A stretch of DNA of 64,000 nt from Thiosocius sp963736445. Its GTDB lineage: Bacteria; Pseudomonadota; Gammaproteobacteria; Chromatiales; Chromatiaceae. The stretch lies in contig CAVTOY010000006.1 of assembly GCA_963736445.1 (NCBI GenBank), positions 1 to 64,000 of the forward strand. The letters are read 5' to 3'. The notes under the pieces were generated by a model. That model saw nothing but the letters and a program-made list of their open reading frames with translations, ran no database searches and was not told the DNA's origin. Positions 9,547 to 19,808 of this stretch are shown here, piece by piece. Position 1 is the first letter of the stretch. Each line of letters opens with the position of its first letter. A program made the translations under genes and the position numbers.

Positions 9547-10985
9547 ATGAAACGCAACACCGTCAGTCTGTGCCTGATCGCCCGGGATGAGGAAGCCACC
9601 ATCGGAATGGCCATCAAATCGGTGCTGGCCCTGGTCGATGAGGTGATCGTGGTGGACACCGGCTCCCAGGACAACACCCGCATCATCGCCGAGGGATACG
9701 GTGCCAAGGTCTTGCGACGTGCCCTGGGACGACGATTTTTCCGCCGCCCGCAACGCGGCCCTCGATCAGGCCACCGGCAAATGGGTGCTGGTCCTGGACG
9801 CGGACGAATTCCTGGAGCCGGTGCGGCCGGTGGAATTCCAGAGACTGCTGCACGATCCCGACCGCCGCCGGCTATCGTCTGCGCATGGTCGGCCGCGGGG
9901 CCGGCAACGCACGGGGCCATGACCAGCCGGGTCCGCCTGTTCCGCAACGTGCCGGAAGTCAGATACCGATATCCCATCCACGAACGCCTGGCGCCTGCCC
10001 TGAGCGAATGGGCGGCCGGCGAAAATCTGCTGATCCTGGATGCGGACCTGGCGGTGATGCACGAACGCAGCGATTCGGACCGCCGGGCCCACCGGCGGGA
10101 ACGCAACCAGCGGATCCTGCGCAAGGCCCTGGTCAATTTCCCCGACGAACCGTATTTCCCCTACCGTCTGGCCTGCGAGGGTCAGGTCCTGCTGGACGGC
10201 GAAGTCCTGCCCGTGGCGGGACTGGCCGCGGCCCTGGCCCATCTGCGCGCCGCCTGGTCCAAGATCCGTTCCCTGGATCCTGACCAACAGGCCTCCCTGA
10301 CCTGGTTGCCGGACTTCGGGGCGCCAGGTTCACCTCCAGTCTACTGGCGGTCGGCGAGGTCACCGAGGCCGAAGCGGTCATGCGGTGCACGAAATCCGGG
10401 GCCTCTTCCCGAACATCCCCTGGTCCTGCTGCAATCGGTGGCTGTCGATTGCTGCCGGCTGCATTTGTCGGGCCATCCCTGTCCAGGGCGGCCCGCAAGA
10501 AGATCATGGCCAGGGCCCGCGGTGATCTCGAGACGCATCCATGAGTTCGCCAGTCACGGGCCCCGGAGTGCCCGTGGACAACAGGGTGCGGGAGTTGTAT
10601 CCTCTGCGGTACCTGGGCGAGCTCGCCCTGCTGGAGGGAAAGGTGACCGAGGCGGTGGGTCTGTTCGAACAGGCCCTCAGTCTGGATCCCATCCTATTCC
10701 TGCGGCTGGCTGGGCCTGGCCGAATGTTCCCGGTTCGCCGGGGACAGCAAACGGGCTCTCAAGCTCTATCTGCGGACCGTGACGGAAAACGACGGCAACC
10801 ACCGCGCCTGGCTGCGCGGGTGCGACCTGATGATGCAGATGGATTTCCAGGACAACGCCGCCAGCTGGTGGCGCAAGGTCGTGGAAAAATTCCCCGAGCA
10901 TCCCGCGGTCCTGGCCGCGGCGCCGAGCCGGCTGGCGTGCTGCAGGTGTCTCCGATCCGTCCCCCCCGGTCCCGTCACCACCTGA
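9547..10985 (+). CDS. Family 2 glycosyltransferase with C-terminal TPR repeats (frameshifted)
   Basis: The protein opens with MKRNTVSLCLIARDEEATIG, the classic GT2 beginning, then VDEVIVVDTGSQDNT and the DXD-like motif GKWVLVLDADEFLEP. These mark a GT-A glycosyltransferase of the WaaE/KdtX-like group. The C-terminal half carries TPR-like helices (LGELALLEGKVTEAVGLFEQALSLDP, then SKRALKLYLRTVTENDGNH). It would act at the inner membrane or in the cytosol on an unidentified acceptor, plausibly cell-surface glycan. At least four indels break the frame. The gene is divergent from the methyltransferase gene. Confidence 0.7.
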
Positions 10986-11031
10986 TTCCATCCCTTGACT
11001 GCCTGACCCGTGATCCGGGCGGGAGACAAAT

Positions 11032-12455
11032 ATGCAAGAAACGGCCAGGCCGATCGACCTCGGTCCGGACCGGGCCGGACGGATCCGCCCCCTCGCCGCC
11101 GGGTATTCACCAACCGCAACCTGCGCATGGGTTCCATCGAGGCCATCGGCTTCGACATGGACCACACCCTGGCGGTCTACAACACCGACAATTTCAACCA
11201 CCTGAGTTTCGTGATGGCCATCGAGGCCCTGATCAGGGACAAGGGTTATCCCGAAGGAGATCCGCGACATCGGCCTGGGAACCGGAAGCGGCCATCCGCG
11301 GACTGGTGGTGGACAAGAAGCTGGGCAACCTGCTGAAGATCGATGCCTACAACCACGTGACCCGGGCGCGCCACGGCCGGAGGTTTCTCGACAAGGAGGA
11401 GCGGCGCCGGCGGTATCCCAGCGGGGGCATCCGGCTGGGGCGCCGGCGGTACCGGGTTTTCGACACCCTGTTCGACCTTCCCGAGGGGAGCCTCTACGCG
11501 GCCATGGTGGATCTGAAGGAAAAATCCCCGGGCCTTCTGAAGGTGGATTTCCACACCCTGTTCGAGGACATCCGCGCGGCGGTGGACACCCTGCATGCCG
11601 ACGGTTCGCTCAAGGCCAGGATCACCGCCGACCTGGACTCCTATTTCCTGAAGGACCGCAACCTGGTGCCCACCCTGCGCAAGTACCAGCAGGCGGGCAA
11701 GAAACTCTTCCTGCTGACGAACTCCGAAGTGTCCTACACCGCCGCGGTCATGGATCACCTGGTCGGCGGTCCGACCGGTTCCTGGGAAGAACTTTTCGAC
11801 CTGGTGGTCTGCTTCGCCCGGCAAGCCCGGGTTTTTCCTGGCGCGCGGCGACGGCGAACCGGTGCCGCAGGGTTCCTGCCCCATGATGCCCAACCGCAAG
11901 GGTCACTGCTATGTCGGCGGCGATTCGTTTTTCCTGGAAAAGAAGATCGGGTGCGGCGGGGACGAAATCCTCTATTTCGGGGACCATACCTACGGCGACA
12001 TCCTGCGCAGCAAGAAGAGCGTGGGCTGGCGCACGGCCATGATCGTTCCGGAGGTGGAGCAGGAAGTGGCGGCCATGCGGCCCTTGCGGGACGACTGGCA
12101 GGCTCTGGCCGTACTGGAGGATAGCCTGGAGGATCTGGTCATGGAGCGGGACCACCTGCAGGCGCGTGCACCAAGGGATCGAATCGACCGCCTGGAGGAA
12201 CTGGACAAGCTGGTCAGCGATGCCCTGGGCCAGAGGGCCCGACTGCAGCGGAATCTGCGGTCAGCCTTCAATCCCCACTGGGAGTCCCATTTTCCGCGAG
12301 GGAGGGCGGCCAGCCGCCTGGGCCGGCAAATCATGGAATTTGCTTGTATCTACACCAGCAGAGTGAGTAACTTTCTGAATTATCCGGCGGATAAGTTTTT
12401 TGCCCGTCCCGTCGAGGTGCTGCCCCACGAAAGATGGGCGCTGCCCGAAACCTGA
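11032..12455 (+). CDS. HAD-family 5'-nucleotidase resembling cytosolic purine nucleotidase NT5C2
   Basis: The hallmark is IEAIGFDMDHTLAVYN, the HAD nucleophile motif DxD in the exact context found in the NT5C2 family. Further blocks are KVDFHTLFEDIR, KKLFLLTNSEVSYT (motif II) and GDEILYFGDHTYGDIL (motif IV acidic pair), with a C-terminal coiled segment ending ILNYPADKFFARPVEVLPHE-like. The rejoined length is about 470 residues, normal for the group, which dephosphorylates purine monophosphates in eukaryotes; bacterial members are less studied. Frame breaks lie near 11,130, 11,260, 11,825 and 12,170. The gene is followed on the same strand by the GAPDH-like gene after 58 bases. Confidence 0.75.
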
Positions 12456-12513
12456 TCGCGCGTCCGATTCCTGAAGTCCGGTCGTGGTTTCCAAGGGAAA
12501 AAGGAGAAGACTA

Positions 12514-13593
12514 ATGCTGGGGTCAAAATCCGTTCTCGTCATCGGAACCGGAACCATCGGTGAACCGCTGATCGGTCTGCTCTGCAATTTCAAAGCCCAG
12601 TTGGGTATCGACGAAGTCCTCTTCCACAAGCGGACCCCGCTGATGACCGACCGCAGCAAGGTCCAGAACCTCCTGCGCCGCGGGGCTCGTCTGGTGACGG
12701 ACAAGGACCGGGTCAGAGGGATTCGAGGAGATGGGCATGAAGGTCGAAATCACCACCGAAGACGCCATGGAGGCGTCGCGAGGTCGTGGTCGACTGCACG
12801 CCCAGCGGCAACGCCATGAAGGAGACGCTGGTACGAGAAGTACGAGGACAACACCGACCTCTTCATCGCCCAGGGCAGCGAGTTCGGCTTCGGCAAGCAG
12901 TACGCCCGCGGCATCAACGACGAGGTGCTGGAAGTCGGCAAGGACAAGTACCTTCAGGTCGTCAGCTGCAACACCCACAACCTGTCGGTGCTGATCAAGA
13001 TGTTCGGGCTGGCCGACCAGGGCCCGGACAACCTGGTGGAAGGGCGCTTCATCTGCATGCGGCGCGCCAACGACATCAGCCAGGACGACAAGTTCGTTCC
13101 CAGCCCGCAGGTGGGCAACCACAAGGACGCCCGGTTCGGCACGCATCATGCCCGCGACGCCTGGCACCTTTACCAGACCAAGGGCGAGGACTACGACCTG
13201 AACCTGTTCAGCAGCGCCATGAAGGTGAACAGCCAGCTCATGCACATCATCCAGTTCACCATGAAGGTGGACAAACCGGTGACCCGGGAGGAGCTGATCC
13301 AGCGGGCGGTCGATGACGACCGCGTGGCCATCACCTACAAGACCACCGCCAACAGCGTGTTCTCTTTCGGTCGGGACCACGGATTCTGCGGCCGCATCCT
13401 GAACCAGTCGGTGATGCCCATCGATACGATCCACGTGTCCGAGGACGGGAAGACCATCAGCGGCTACTGCTTCACTCCCCAGGACGGGAACAGCCTGCTC
13501 AGTTCCGTGGCGGCCACGGTGTGGGGGCTTTATCCCGAGACTTACGACAAGATCGTGCAGTGCCTGGCGCCCTATTTCTTCCAGGAGGTTTAG
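12514..13593 (+). CDS. Type II (archaeal-type) glyceraldehyde-3-phosphate dehydrogenase-like protein
   Basis: The rejoined protein of about 360 residues starts MLGSKSVLVIGTGTIGEPL, a Rossmann nucleotide site. It continues with VVDCTPSGNAMKET, FIAQGSEFGFGKQYARG, QVVSCNTHNLS and, near the end of the catalytic domain, SSAMKVNSQLMHIIQFTMKV. The order CTPxG, SCNTxxL and the late MKV..LMH block is that of the archaeal-type phosphorylating GAPDH. The Cys of SCNT would be the nucleophile. A ribosome site AAGGAG lies eight bases before the ATG. Frame breaks occur near 12,717 and 12,830. It could instead be a related dehydrogenase with a different substrate, since several surrounding residues differ from archaeal enzymes as I remember them. 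Confidence 0.6.
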
Positions 13594-13599
13594 GCGACG

Positions 13600-13742
13600 T
13601 CGGGGCTGAAACGACACATCTGTTTTAAATGGGGACGCGGGCGCTACATCCATGTAGCGCCCGCTCTGTCCTCGGCCCTCCGCCATCCTGGCTCCGGGCC
13701 TGCGGATGCCCCATTAAAACAGATGTGCCGTTTCAGCCCCGA
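13600..13742. repeat. Nested inverted repeat with terminator-like hairpin
   Basis: An outer inverted repeat of about 34 bases (13,600-13,634 and 13,709-13,742, one mismatch and one indel) flanks an inner perfect hairpin (13,637-13,664) with core GGGCGCTACAT-CC-ATGTAGCGCCC. It lies just past the stop of the GAPDH-like gene and can act as its terminator. The inner hairpin and the adjacent GCCCTCCGCC...GGCTCCGG stretch recur in inverted orientation near 13,865-13,940, so this is part of a repeat family. Confidence 0.75.
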
Positions 13743-13864
13743 AGCACCACCAGCTGACGCGAATTCCCTCATAACCCGCAACAGGACCGCCCGTTGTAGT
13801 TTCCTGCGTCTGCCTATCGACGGCTGAGCGCGTGAGCTGGATATCCTGACCCTGTTCACCTGGA

Positions 13865-13940
13865 CGTCATGGAGGGCCGGAGCCAAGGAGGGCGGAAGGC
13901 CCGGAATGCGAACAAGGCCGCTACATGGATGTAGCGGCCT
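13865..13940. repeat. Second, inverted copy of the hairpin element
   Basis: Hairpin AGGCCGCTACAT-GG-ATGTAGCGGCCT at 13,915-13,940 preceded by GGCCGGAGCCAAGGAGGGCGGAAGG. Read on the minus strand it has the same order of parts as the element at 13,637-13,700. It lies 37 bases past the stop of the minus-strand TPR gene. The convergent genes therefore each end with a copy, as REP-like elements often do. Confidence 0.65.
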
Positions 13941-13976
13941 GCGTTCCGGGAACTGGGCAGGTCAGGGCCCAGGCGA

Positions 13977-15489
13977 TCAGTCGCCGACAGCCAGAGCGGA
14001 AACCTTCAGGGCAAGCTCCTCGGCCTTGGCCCGAGCCGGGAAATCGGATCGGCCTTGGCCAGACTCCATTGCAACTGCTCCAGCGCCTTCCTGGCCTGCT
14101 CGCCCTGCCTGCAGGGCCAGGTGGCATTCGACCTTGAGCACCAGCGTGTTGATCAGCCGGGGATTGACCTGGAGCATGGGATCGATGATCTTCGAGGGCT
14201 TCTGGCGAACGGCCGCTATCGGCATGAAGAGCCTCGGCCCAGCGGTATCGCGGGTACCACTGTTCGTGGAAGGGATCTGGTCGCTGTTCAATGGTCTCCA
14301 CGCCCTTGCCCCAGTTTTCGGCGGCGGTATCGTGGTCCTCCACCACGTCGGCCAGAAGGGCGGTGAACTGAAAGGAGGCGCTGTCGATTCCGCTGCTTGG
14401 CTTCGGGATATTTCTCGTACTCTTCGTCCGTTGCGCCAGACGGCCAGGGTGGAATCCATGACCGCCCGGCCTTCTTCCACCTGGCCGTGAGTAGGCCAGC
14501 CGAATGCCCCGGATAGATGGGGGTGTTTTCGTGTCTCGGGATATCTCTCGATGTAAGATGTCGGTCATCCGGCCCAGTTCCTCGTCGAGCCCCGACACGA
14601 GATAGGTCAACACGATGTTCATGGTCCACCTTCATCTGAATTTCGCTGCTGGCGACCTGGGCATGGACCTTGTTCAGGATGTCCACCCCGTTTTCAAGCT
14701 GGCCGCGGGCGATGTAGGTCTTGCCCAGATTGATCAGGGAATGGTAGAAGTCCGGCTGCATCTTGATGGCCAAGTCCGGAATTCGGCTTCGGCCTCTTCG
14801 TAGCGGCCCAGCACCATCAGCACTTCGCCGAGGGAGTCGTGGGGGTTGGCCAGGTCCGGAGCCAGGAAGGCGTACTTCTGCATGTACTCGATGGCTTGGT
14901 CGTAGTTGCCGCGGTACAGCTCCAGGTAACCGAGATTGTTGTAGCTGCTGGCGTAGTTGGGGTCGACTTCCAGGATGTGCAGCCAGGCCTGCTTCGATCT
15001 GCGTCGTCGCCTTCGGACATGCCTGGCTTTGCCGGCCAGGGTTTCCAGCACATAGATGTTGTCGGGATCTTCGGCTTCGCAGGCGGGTCAGGAGGGAGTC
15101 CCGCATGTCGTGGAACTGGGAAATGCCGACGCCGCTGAGGCGGAGCTGGGCCACCATGCGCCGCTGGTCGTCCTTGATGACGGCGGTCAGGCTGTCGGCG
15201 CGGGCGGCCTCGATTTTGAATTCCTGGATGCATCCCCAGGCGGTACAAAGCAAAAGCCCTGGCGATGGAGGCTTCGGCCAGGGTGGGGTCGAATTCGAGG
15301 GCTTTGTCCGAGTTTGTCGACGGCGGAGGGCCAGCGGAAGGCATTGAGATCCTTGGTTCCCTCCTCGCAGAGCTGCAGGGCTTCAGGGCTGTCGGAAACC
15401 TGCTTGGCTGCCATTGCCTCCTGTCAAGCATAAAGCCAAGCCCAATAAGGAGTAAGGCTGCCAACCAAGCCCATGATCATCCACTTCAA
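13977..15489 (-). CDS. Exported TPR-repeat protein (frameshifted)
   Basis: The N-terminus appears to be a signal peptide (hydrophobic ALLLIGLGFML) followed by AKQVSDSPEALQLCEEGTKDL. The body is made of tetratricopeptide repeats, for example YASSYNNLGYLELYRGNYDQAIEYMQKY and NPHDSLGEVLMVLGRYEEAEAEFR, then LINLGKTYIARGQLENGVDIL. TPRs mediate protein contacts; the partner is unknown. A GGAGG site at 15,498-15,502 favours the TTG start at 15,489 over the ATG at 15,480. At least six indels break the frame. It lies downstream of the phosphatase gene on the same strand, but a hairpin separates them. Confidence 0.6.
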
Positions 15490-15518
15490 GAGTGGTGCCT
15501 CCAGTTGAAAAACTCCAG

Positions 15519-15553
15519 GCGGTGGCGCACCCGAAAACCGGGTCCGCCACCGC
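15519..15553. terminator. Perfect GC-rich hairpin between phosphatase and TPR genes
   Basis: The stem is GCGGTGGCG / CGCCACCGC, continued by ACCCG-AAAA-CCGGGT. It has no long T tract on either strand, so it may attenuate rather than end transcription from the phosphatase gene into the TPR gene. Confidence 0.5.
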
Positions 15554-15643
15554 ACACAACCAGGATATCTACGGGCAAACGCCCGTCGATTGTTGCACTT
15601 CCGTCAAAATATTTTTTTGCCCGAACTGCCGGTCGGCGGACGT

Positions 15644-18311
15644 CTAGAGACGTCCTCCTTCGGCCATGGCCACATCGTCTGGTGGCGACGATTTTCAAAC
15701 CCACCATGGTGATGTCGTCATCGGCGTCTTCACGGCCGCTGAATGCGGCCAGACCCCGGTTCACCGAACTGGAAAACATCGGACACATCGTCGCCGCCGC
15801 TGGCTGCTGCAGCAGTCGGTTGAGTCGGTCCTCGCCGTACTCTTCTTCGCCGGCTGATGTCCTTGGTCTCGGTCAAGTCCGTCGGTATACAGGAACAGCA
15901 GGTCGCCGACGTCCGAGAGGAAGGTTCCTTCTTCATAGGTGCCGAAGTCGAAGGCGCCCAGGGGCAGTCCGCCCTTTTCCAGAAGCTCCAGTGCACCGTC
16001 GTTCCTCATCAGGATCGGGGCGTTGTGGCCGCCGGAGCTGTAGATCAATTCCCGCTGTGACCGGATCGAACATGGCCAGGAACAGGGTGGCGAAATGCTG
16101 CGGGATCGGTGCTGGCGTGGATCTGCAGATTGATCCGTTCGAGAACCAGCCCGGGAGATTCACAGGTGTAGCACTGGGCCCGCAGCGCCGCCTGGATGTT
16201 CGAGGCCAGGATGGAGGCGGGCATGCCCTTGCCGCTGACGTCGGCGATGATGATGGCCAGCCGGCCGTCTTCGCGTTCGATCAGGTCGTAGTAGTCGCCG
16301 GATACCTGCTTGCTGGAGATGTTCACCGCGTCCATCTGGCAGCCCTTGATGACCGGCAGGGTGGCCGGCAGAAGCCGGGACTGGATCTGGCGGGCCATGG
16401 CCATTTCTTCTTCGAGCATCTGCTTGGCGATCTCTTCCTCGTAGAGCCGGGAGTTCTCGATCTGCAGGGCGACCTGGCCGGCCACGATGGTCAGCAGCTG
16501 CAGTTCATGGACCTGGTATTCGCTGTCGCCGCGCCGGCCGGGCAGGCCCGACGATTCCGACCAGCCGGCCCTGGGTAACCATGGGGATCAGCAGCTGGAT
16601 CCCGTTGTCCAGCAGGAATTGCTGCTCCTTGGCCCTGGCCTTGAGTTCGGCCTGCTCCCGGGTGATGGCCTGGCGGTCGTCGATCACTTCCAGGTCCGCC
16701 AGCCCGATCCAGAAGGGTTCTCCCTGATCCTGAAGCACCTGGGCCACCGACTGGAGGACCAGCTGTCTGGGATACCGGATTTCCCTGGGGCGCCGGGCCT
16801 TGGCCTGGTCGCGGTCGGTGTCTTCGGTGAAAGCGGTAACCTGGGGTTTGCCGCCGGACGTGTCCCACCAGGTCGAAGGTGGGGAATCCGTCCGCCGGGT
16901 CCACCAGGTAGACGGCCATGCCGGGCAGGTCCAGGACGTCCAGCAACCTGCGGCCGACCTTTTCCAGCAGCTGGTCCCGCTGGATGAGGCGGGGAATCTC
17001 CTTGCTGAATTCCTCGATCAGGGCGGCCATGTTGTCGCGCGAATGATAGAACCGGTGGTCCAGGGATTTCTGGGCCCGGGACCGCGCCGGCCACAGGGCC
17101 GCGGCGATGGCCAGGGTCGTACCGGCGGCGACCAGGGGGCTGGACCCGGGAATCAGGCCCAGCACCTTGCTGCCCAGCCACCACACGCCGCCGAGGTAGA
17201 CCGACCCAGATCAAGCCCGACAGCAGCCCGTAGGCCAGGGTGCGCTTCATGAACAGGTCGATCTGCAGGACCTGATAGCGGGCCACGCAGTAACCGAAGG
17301 AGATGGGGATGGCGGCCAGGGGCACGGCCCCCAGGCGGGTCAGGCCCGTTTTGAAGGTCAGCTCCTCGAGCCCGATCTTGAAGATCAAGAAGGGGATCAC
17401 CGCGGCCAGGGTGCCGAAGGTGAGGATTCGCACCCGTTGCCGCATCAGGGGATCGCGGTAGCTGAAGTAACCGTGCAGCAGGGCGCCCAGTCCCAGCACG
17501 TAGTAGATGCCCAGGACGATCCAGCTGGTGGCGTTGATCTTGGCGCCCTTCGGCGCCGATGAACTGGTCCAGGGTGAACCGGAAGTAGAACATCAGGGGC
17601 ATGATGTACAGCAGGGGCGCCAGGAACGGGTGCCGCGTCAGGGTTACCTTCTTGCGGGGGAAGACCAGGAAGAAGTGCAGGAACACCGCGGGCAGCATGA
17701 AGCGCGCGAAGGCTCCCAGGTTCTGGGTGATGATGGCCCCGAGGAAATAGCTGGCCTGCTGCAGGTTCGTCATGAAGTAGAGGGCGAACAGCATGCACAG
17801 GAGGAAAAAGAGGCTGGCCGGCCGTTCGTTGCCGCTGCGCAGGTACACGGCGAACCCGATGATCAGGTAGACCAGGGCCAGTACCACGTTGACGGAATAG
17901 TCCCGGATGTTCACACGGGTCGAGGTCAAGGGGACCTGGACCATGGGCATACTGCCGGCCGTCGCGGATAGATCAGGTAGGGGACGGTCGTGCCGGGGAG
18001 TCAGCTTGCTCAGGGTCTTGGCGGCCTGCTGGGGAGAGCGCACGATGGTGTTGGCGATACCGGCGATCTGATCGCCCCGCTCCAGGGGGGTGGGCTGGCC
18101 GGATTTGCGTTCGACGAACGTCGAGGACTTCGAGCTTGGGTCGGCCGAGCAGCCAGACGGTGCCGTCGCTGGGGCGGGTCTTGGTGGCGTCATACCCACT
18201 GAACAGCACCGCCAGCACCGTGAGCACTCCTATGAAAAGGTGAGTGCCCCGGGACGTGAGCAGCCTGTATACTCCCGACAGGGGATTTGGGTGCAGCCGT
18301 TCAGACGGCAT
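15644..18311 (-). CDS. PDZ-membrane-GAF-SpoIIE (PP2C) phosphatase (frameshifted)
   Basis: A large signalling protein of about 890 residues. It starts MPSERLHPNPLSGVYRLLTS with a membrane anchor (HLFIGVLTVLAVLFSGY). A PDZ-like segment (ERGDQIAGIANTIVRSPQQAAKTL) follows, then some six to seven hydrophobic helices (VNVVLALVYLIIGFAVYL, ASLFFLLCMLFALYFM and others). Next comes a GAF-like segment (QFLLDNGIQLLIPMVTQGRLVGIV). The SpoIIE phosphatase domain closes the protein, with SGDYYDLIE, IIADVSGKGMPAS, YSSGGHNAPIL, LLFLYTDGL and DDITMVGLKI. These are the metal-binding Asp and Gly motifs of RsbU-like enzymes, which dephosphorylate anti-anti-sigma factors. At least five indels break the frame. No partner anti-sigma gene is visible nearby. 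Confidence 0.8.
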
Positions 18312-18560
18312 GGCGCTCCGTTTTTGACCCGGCCCGGTTGGATCCGGGGTCAGGTCGGATTATGTCGTGGGAATGGATCGCTAACATGGCCGTTCCCACG
18401 AAAAGTTCCCGGTCTCTCCTGGAAAATATACCCTGTATTTCCGGCCGGGGCATCCATTACCCTCGGCGAGATGATGTTATTCGCAAGTTGAATGAAACCG
18501 GCCCGAATGTCCGTCATAATGACGAACGCGGGAACCCAGGGGTTGCATCCGAATGAATAG

Positions 18561-18987
18561 ATGAACAGGAAGTCAGAATCGGACCGAGTCGTCGCCGAGA
18601 TCGGGAAATCCGCCTGTGGCAGCCCTGAGTGTGGGTTCCGGCCGCACCCGTGTCAAACTGGAATTGGCAATTCAGGGACGTGGATTTCCTGCTCCTGGTC
18701 ACCGGCGGGAGGGCTCACGTGGGGGCGGTGGCGGTCTGGGATGGCCGGGACGAGACGGTCCGGCCGTGGTGACCGAGATGCCCGGCCACCGGGAAGGCCC
18801 CTTGGCGGGGGAATGCGCGGAAATACTGGGTCGGGCGTCCGGCGCGGACCGTCGTGGCGGTGGTGGGAATCCATCAGGACAACGCGACCCGCGAGGAAAT
18901 CGCGGCCATTGTCACCAACGTCCGGCAGGGCGCCGCCGACCTGGCGAAAACAGTTGCACCGAAACGGAAAGGACTGCCGATGACTGA
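18561..18987 (+). CDS. LpdD-like protein (prenylated-flavin chaperone family), frameshifted
   Basis: The rejoined product of about 140 residues begins MNRKSESDRVVAEIGKSA. It contains LLLVTGGRAHVGAVAVW, then MPGHREGPLAGECAEILGRAS, then VAVVGIHQDNATREEIAAIV. The three blocks (GG-x-HxGAVA, PGHRE..LA, GIHxDN..EEI) are those of the small LpdD family, which accompanies UbiD-type decarboxylases. No ubiD or ubiX homologue is in the window, so the role is open. The stop overlaps the start of the downstream inositol-phosphatase gene by eight bases, suggesting co-translation. Frame breaks lie near 18,615, 18,680 and 18,840. Confidence 0.5.
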
Positions 18988-19808
18988 ACCCGGAATTCTG
19001 CCTGCCCGCTCTGGAAACCCGGATGCTGGCCTGGGCGCGCGAGGCGGGGGCATCGCCCGGGTCCCATTACCGGCGAACCGGCGAGCTTGCGGTTCAAGAC
19101 GGGCCGGCAGGCGGTGACGGACGCCGATCTGGAAATCGAAATGATGTTGCGCCGACGTATCGGCGAGGAATTTCCCGACGACGGCATCGTGGGCGAAGAG
19201 CTGGGCTCGAATTTCGAAGGTACGCGGGCCGGTGGGACTGTCCGGCCGGACCTGGCAACTGGATCCGGTGGACGGCACCCTGAATTTCGCCCTGGGGCTG
19301 CCGGGTTTCTGCACCAGCATGGCCCTGATGGAAGGTGACGAAATCCTGGCCGCCTGTGTCTATCAGCCGCTGATGGATGACGGCTTCACCGCCACCCTGG
19401 GCCGAGGGCGCCCGGCTCAACGGGGACCCGATCTCCGTCAGCGACAGGTCGCGGCTTGACCGAAGCGGTGGTCGGCACCCAGTTCAAGAAGGACGGCCGC
19501 TTCGTGCGCAGCCCCGACCTTCTGCAGGCCATGTTTCTGGAAACCATGAAAATCCGGAAGGTGGGGGCCATCGCCCTGGAACTGGCCCGGGTGGCGGTCG
19601 GCAGTTACGACGCCCTGGTGGCCAGCTTCCAGGGGGCCATCCACCGCCACGACGTGGCCGCGGGCCTGCTGCTGATTCGCGAAGCGGGGGGAAGGGTCAC
19701 CGATCACAGGGGAACGACTACGTGCCCGGCGGGCCGGAGCTGGTGGCGACCAACGGCTTGATCCATGAGGAACTGATCGAGCTGATCGCCCGGCATTCCG
19801 GGGCCTAG
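18980..19808 (+). CDS. suhB: Inositol monophosphatase family protein (frameshifted)
   Basis: This is a magnesium-dependent, lithium-sensitive-type phosphatase fold. The motifs are AVTDADLEIEMML, GIVGEELGS (metal-binding Glu pair), WQLDPVDGTLNFALGLP (the DPxDGT signature) and HRHDVAAGLLLIREAGGRVTD (a C-terminal motif with His-Asp where WD is usual). Total length of about 275 residues is normal. The substrate could be inositol-1-phosphate, fructose-1,6-bisphosphate or another sugar phosphate. It overlaps the LpdD-like gene upstream by eight bases, and its stop overlaps the stop of the convergent CHAT gene. Frame breaks lie near 19,060, 19,250, 19,400, 19,455 and 19,710. Confidence 0.75.

Noticed and set aside
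12523..13686. A 387-codon open frame antisense to the GAPDH-like gene
   Set aside because: It mirrors codon bias of the sense gene, is rich in His, Val and Asp as antisense frames are, and shows no domain.
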